Positions 60,885-64,000 of a stretch of DNA of 64,000 nt are shown one piece after another (the first letter of the stretch is position 1; each line of letters begins with the position of its first letter). The stretch is taken from positions 1 through 64,000 of the forward strand of contig JAYTLK010000259.1 in assembly GCA_043729515.1 (NCBI GenBank). The letters are read 5' to 3'. The notes under the pieces are model-generated. The model saw only the letters and a program-made list of their open reading frames with translations, did no database searches and was not told the origin of the DNA. This DNA comes from JANXSS01 sp043729515 (GTDB lineage: Bacteria > Pseudomonadota > Gammaproteobacteria > Burkholderiales > Burkholderiaceae_D). The translations under genes and the position numbers were made by a program.

Positions 60885-63800
60885 ATGCTTGTATTCATTC
60901 GGCGGCGCTTTGCTCGTCTGCGTTCTTTTTTGCGTCCCGTGGCGATTGTCGTTGCCTTCACCGGATTCGCGCTGGTGTCAGGCTTGGATTGCCAAGCAGG
61001 CGAAATACCTTCAGCTCAGGCCATCGCAAACGATGCCAGCGATTGCGGCGTGAACATGAGTTGCGGCCCCCGGTCAGCTCAGCCAGCTACGCCTGCCGGG
61101 CCGGCTCAGTGTGGTCCCGCAACTGGCGGAGAGACCTGCACTGCCAACGAAGGTCCGGCCAGTCAGTCTGGCAATAGCGCCAACGTGGGCGCCGGTAACC
61201 CGATCAACGTTATCAACGGAAACAAATATCAGCGGGAAGTCGATCTTCCTCCATTGCCTGGCGTGCTGGGACTGGAGATCGTGCGGCATTACAACAGCGC
61301 TTACAGTGCTGCGACCGCGCTGCCGGGAATTTTCGGCCGTGGCTGGAAATTGTCATATGACACCGAGTTGTACGCAATCGGCAACACGATCCAGATTTTG
61401 CAGGCCGATGGCCGGCGCGTCATTTTCAGCCGCGATCCGGCCAATCGCGCCATGTGCAGCACGCCTGATCCGGTCCACGGAAAGCTGCGCATTTCCGGTG
61501 CACAGTCCGGCAGATCCGAACGCTATACCTGGACCTGGCCCGACGGTCGAACGCTTGATTTCGATACGAACGGAAAACTCGTACAGATCGCCGTGCCGAG
61601 CGGGGAATTCGTCAGCTTGCTGCGCGATCCGAATGGGTTCTTGTTACAGGTCACCGATCCGCAGGGGCGGCAGCTGCGGCTACACTATCCGGATCGTCAA
61701 TCCAGGGCATCGGCGCCTGTTTTTCGCGGTGTCGCGAGCATCGACAGCCCGGTCGGCAAGTTCGGCTACCGGTACGGCACTGACATGCCGCCAGGCGTCG
61801 TTGCAGGCAAGGCCAGTGGCCATGCCAATCTGGTCGGCGTCGATGTGCCTGGCAGTCACCCCAGCCGGGTATATCACTACGAAGATGGTCGCCGTCCGAA
61901 CTTCTTGAGCGGCATCAGTCTGGTCGGCGTGGAAAACGGCACCCGGGTGACCCAGCGCATCGGCACATATCTCTACGACCTCAATGGCAGAGCCGTCCTG
62001 ACCGTCTCTGGCATGCCTGCACGACTGCAAACGGATGAAACCGGCAAGCCCCGGCAACCGGCGCGCCTGGTTGAAGGAACTGGGGTCGGGCAAGTCACGC
62101 TTGACTTCACGACTCCGGGATTGACCGTCCTGCACAACAGTCTGGGACAGGCCGTGACCTACCGCCATGCCGTGGTTGGCGGCGAATACCGGTTGCTCGA
62201 AGTCCGGGGTCCTGGATGCAACCGGTGTGGCGAAATGAATGTCCGGTATCGCCACGACCATCTCGGCCGCTTGGTCGAGGTGGTCAAGCTCGACCTGCGC
62301 GGTCAGCCGGTGTCGGCCATCCGCACCGAGCGCGATCGTCTCGGCAGGGTGGTTCAAAGCAGCATGATTCGGTATGCCGGCGGCAAAGTCCTTCCGCCGC
62401 AATTACAAACGCGCTATGAATACCGGGGTGAAGATGCGCAACCTGCTCTGATTGCGCAGCCCGGTGTGGTCTCAATGCGAGAGGCAACCGTTCGCATTCG
62501 CTACAACGAACGTGGTCAGACCGTGGCGGTGACCGAGTCGGGCTGGTCGCCGCCAATCCAGCCGCAAACCATACCCATTGCGATCGAACGCACCACGACC
62601 TATCGTTACAGCATGATCGGCGGCCGCAGTCTGCTGCGCGAAATTGACGGCCCGCTGGCGAATGGCCCCGCTAACTCTCCCGCCGATTCCGACATCACCG
62701 TGATCGACTACGACCCGCGCGGCAATTATCCGATCGGCGTCACGATGCCGGGCAATTTCACGCGCAGGATGCGCGAATTCACCGCGGCCGGATTTCCGGT
62801 GTTGGTCGAAAGCGCCGACGGGGTCAATCCGCCGCAGCGGACGCGGATCGAGCGCGATGTCTTCGGGCAGGTCACCAAATCGATCGCGATCCAGAACGCC
62901 AGATCCGCCGAGGATGGCGGCGACAACTGGCTTACACACGTTGCCAGGCAGTTCGGGATCATCGCCGCAGCTGAACCGGATCAGCGCATCACGTGCATTG
63001 CGTACGATCCCTTCGCGCGGCAGAAACGACTGACCCGGCCGGATGGAACGTTCAGCGAGACTGAATATGACCAGAGCGGTCGCCCGGTTCGAACGCGCGA
63101 CCAGGACGGCAACACGGTGACCAGGAGCTTGGACGAAGAAGGGCATCTGCTGACGACCCGGATGCAAAGCAATGTCTCCGGCGCCCATCTGGATGCCACA
63201 ACCCATTACCGGTATGACGAGCAGAACCTGCTCGCACGCACGACCGACCCTTCCGGCGCGGTCACGCACACTGCCTATGACCCGCAGACCGGGCTGGTTG
63301 CCAGCATCACGGATGTGCTTCAGCGGCAGGCCCGCTATCAATATGATGCTGCGGGACGTCTTGCCAACCTGCGGCAGAATGCGCAGTCGGTGCAATCGGC
63401 GTCGACCCGGTTCGACTACGTGGCGGACAAACCTGAGGTCGCCGCCATCACTGCCGCCAATGGCGCCGTTACTCGCATGGTCCGGGATGATTTTGGCCGT
63501 ACGCGGGTAGTTGATAGTGCAGACAGCGGCCGCAAGATTTCCGATTACGATGTGGCAGACCGCGTTGTAACGAGCACCGATGCCAATGGAAACAGAACGC
63601 GTTATACGTATGACATTTCTGATCGGCTGACTGGCAGGGTCACGACTGGCAACGCGTTTGACGGTAGCGCCGCGGTCGAAAGCGTGGTTTATCGGTATCG
63701 TGGTCGATTGCTGACGGCTGTCGCCAATGGTAGCCAGAGCACCGGATATGCGCACGACGCGGATGGCAGGGTCGTCGAAAGGGTTGACATGATCCGCCCG

Positions 63801-64000
63801 GTAGTCGACTCCGCAGAGAAAGCGCGTGAGCCCATGGTCTTCACGACGCGCTATCGCTACGATGCCGCCGGGCGCATGGTAGCCGAGGTGTTCCCGGGCA
63901 ACGATATTCTCAGACTGCGCTACGGTGCAAATGACTATCCGACTGACACTGAACTGGTCAGTGTCGATGGAAAATCGGTCTGGCCGTTGGCCAAGTCAAT
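60885..64000 (+). CDS. RHS/YD-repeat protein, 3' end beyond the window
   Basis: The frame runs from ATG 60885 to the edge without a stop: at least 1,038 residues. An N-terminal hydrophobic segment (LRPVAIVVAFTGFALVSGLD) suggests export or an anchor, followed by Cys/Gly/Pro-rich sequence and a DUF6531-like start, GNPINVINGNKYQREVDLPP and LEIVRHYNSAYS. YD-type repeats follow (LRLHYPDR, YRYDEQNLLART, YQYDAAGRLANLR, YTYDISDRLTGR, YRYDAAGRMVAEVF). RHS proteins form a beta-cage, often enclosing a C-terminal toxin. The toxic or variable C-terminus and any immunity gene lie outside the window. No PAAR or VgrG is encoded immediately upstream. Confidence 0.9.
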   Translation, partial: MLVFIRRRFARLRSFLRPVAIVVAFTGFALVSGLDCQAGEIPSAQAIANDASDCGVNMSCGPRSAQPATPAGPAQCGPATGGETCTANEGPASQSGNSANVGAGNPINVINGNKYQREVDLPPLPGVLGLEIVRHYNSAYSAATALPGIFGRGWKLSYDTELYAIGNTIQILQADGRRVIFSRDPANRAMCSTPDPVHGKLRISGAQSGRSERYTWTWPDGRTLDFDTNGKLVQIAVPSGEFVSLLRDPNGFLLQVTDPQGRQLRLHYPDRQSRASAPVFRGVASIDSPVGKFGYRYGTDMPPGVVAGKASGHANLVGVDVPGSHPSRVYHYEDGRRPNFLSGISLVGVENGTRVTQRIGTYLYDLNGRAVLTVSGMPARLQTDETGKPRQPARLVEGTGVGQVTLDFTTPGLTVLHNSLGQAVTYRHAVVGGEYRLLEVRGPGCNRCGEMNVRYRHDHLGRLVEVVKLDLRGQPVSAIRTERDRLGRVVQSSMIRYAGGKVLPPQLQTRYEYRGEDAQPALIAQPGVVSMREATVRIRYNERGQTVAVTESGWSPPIQPQTIPIAIERTTTYRYSMIGGRSLLREIDGPLANGPANSPADSDITVIDYDPRGNYPIGVTMPGNFTRRMREFTAAGFPVLVESADGVNPPQRTRIERDVFGQVTKSIAIQNARSAEDGGDNWLTHVARQFGIIAAAEPDQRITCIAYDPFARQKRLTRPDGTFSETEYDQSGRPVRTRDQDGNTVTRSLDEEGHLLTTRMQSNVSGAHLDATTHYRYDEQNLLARTTDPSGAVTHTAYDPQTGLVASITDVLQRQARYQYDAAGRLANLRQNAQSVQSASTRFDYVADKPEVAAITAANGAVTRMVRDDFGRTRVVDSADSGRKISDYDVADRVVTSTDANGNRTRYTYDISDRLTGRVTTGNAFDGSAAVESVVYRYRGRLLTAVANGSQSTGYAHDADGRVVERVDMIRPVVDSAEKAREPMVFTTRYRYDAAGRMVAEVFPGNDILRLRYGANDYPTDTELVSVDGKSVWPLAKS

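Noticed and set aside
60847..61053. A 68-codon plus-strand frame before the RHS gene.
   Set aside because: It overlaps the better supported RHS start at 60885 in another frame.
62472..63755. A 427-codon minus-strand frame inside the RHS gene.
   Set aside because: The plus-strand RHS frame is continuous with YD repeats; the opposite frame has no ribosome site or recognisable motif.

Overview
The window is a GC-rich, densely coded stretch of what looks like a Burkholderiales betaproteobacterium, probably Oxalobacteraceae-like. The pointers are an iscRSUA-hscBA-fdx cluster, prfB next to lysS, lolCD next to comEC, rdgC, a TAXI-type binding protein, an RHS protein and a malonate decarboxylase locus in the ACDEGBH order. 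Taxonomy is inferred from gene content, not from a marker RNA; I found no rRNA or tRNA gene, no CRISPR array and no transposase.

Layout. 1-1250: the 3' end of an EAL-domain gene and a stand-alone MshEN/GspE-N-like protein. 1279-3134 (minus): an Old Yellow Enzyme and a dienelactone hydrolase. 3355-9063 (plus): a five-gene dipeptide/oligopeptide ABC importer (dppABCDF). 9084-19351: a catabolic island with a divergent GntR/FCD regulator (MdcY-like), a three-gene TRAP transporter and mdcACDEGBH for malonate decarboxylation. The shared promoter region carries three TGYATAC elements exactly 21 bp apart. 19392-23263: two glycine-rich envelope proteins, rdgC, a PepSY-like membrane protein and a lipoprotein. 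23442-27939 (minus): a probable five-gene unit made of a small exported protein, a LytS-type kinase, a LytTR regulator and then kynB-kynU. 28260-32113: an M1 aminopeptidase and a phasin-like protein containing eleven perfect GCAAAC repeats.

32220-37052 is a regulatory block: an Fnr/Crp-type regulator without the N-terminal iron-sulfur cysteines, a NarL-type response regulator, a soluble histidine kinase without a sensor domain, and dctA. Then follow an aromatic/aspartate aminotransferase (minus), uvrB overlapped by a degenerate uracil-DNA-glycosylase-like gene, and the isc operon (41700-47203) with a recognisable promoter, a type-1 IscR box and a terminator-like hairpin between iscA and hscB. 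47222-55106 (minus) holds a glycine-zipper protein, lysS, prfB with its programmed frameshift, a membrane-anchored TAXI protein, recJ and a phosphoglycerate-mutase-like protein; recJ and its neighbours overlap by 1-4 bases. 55208-60752 (plus) holds lolC, lolD, tatD and comEC. From 60885 to the window edge runs the first part of a large RHS/YD-repeat protein.

Best candidates for something new: the coupling of a LytS/LytTR system to kynurenine catabolism; the UDG-like protein with altered catalytic motifs translationally coupled to uvrB; the phased operator triplet before the TRAP-mdc genes; the TAXI protein built like a membrane sensor; and the Fnr-like/NarL/sensorless-kinase/DctA block. No complete defence system or novel mobile element is evident.
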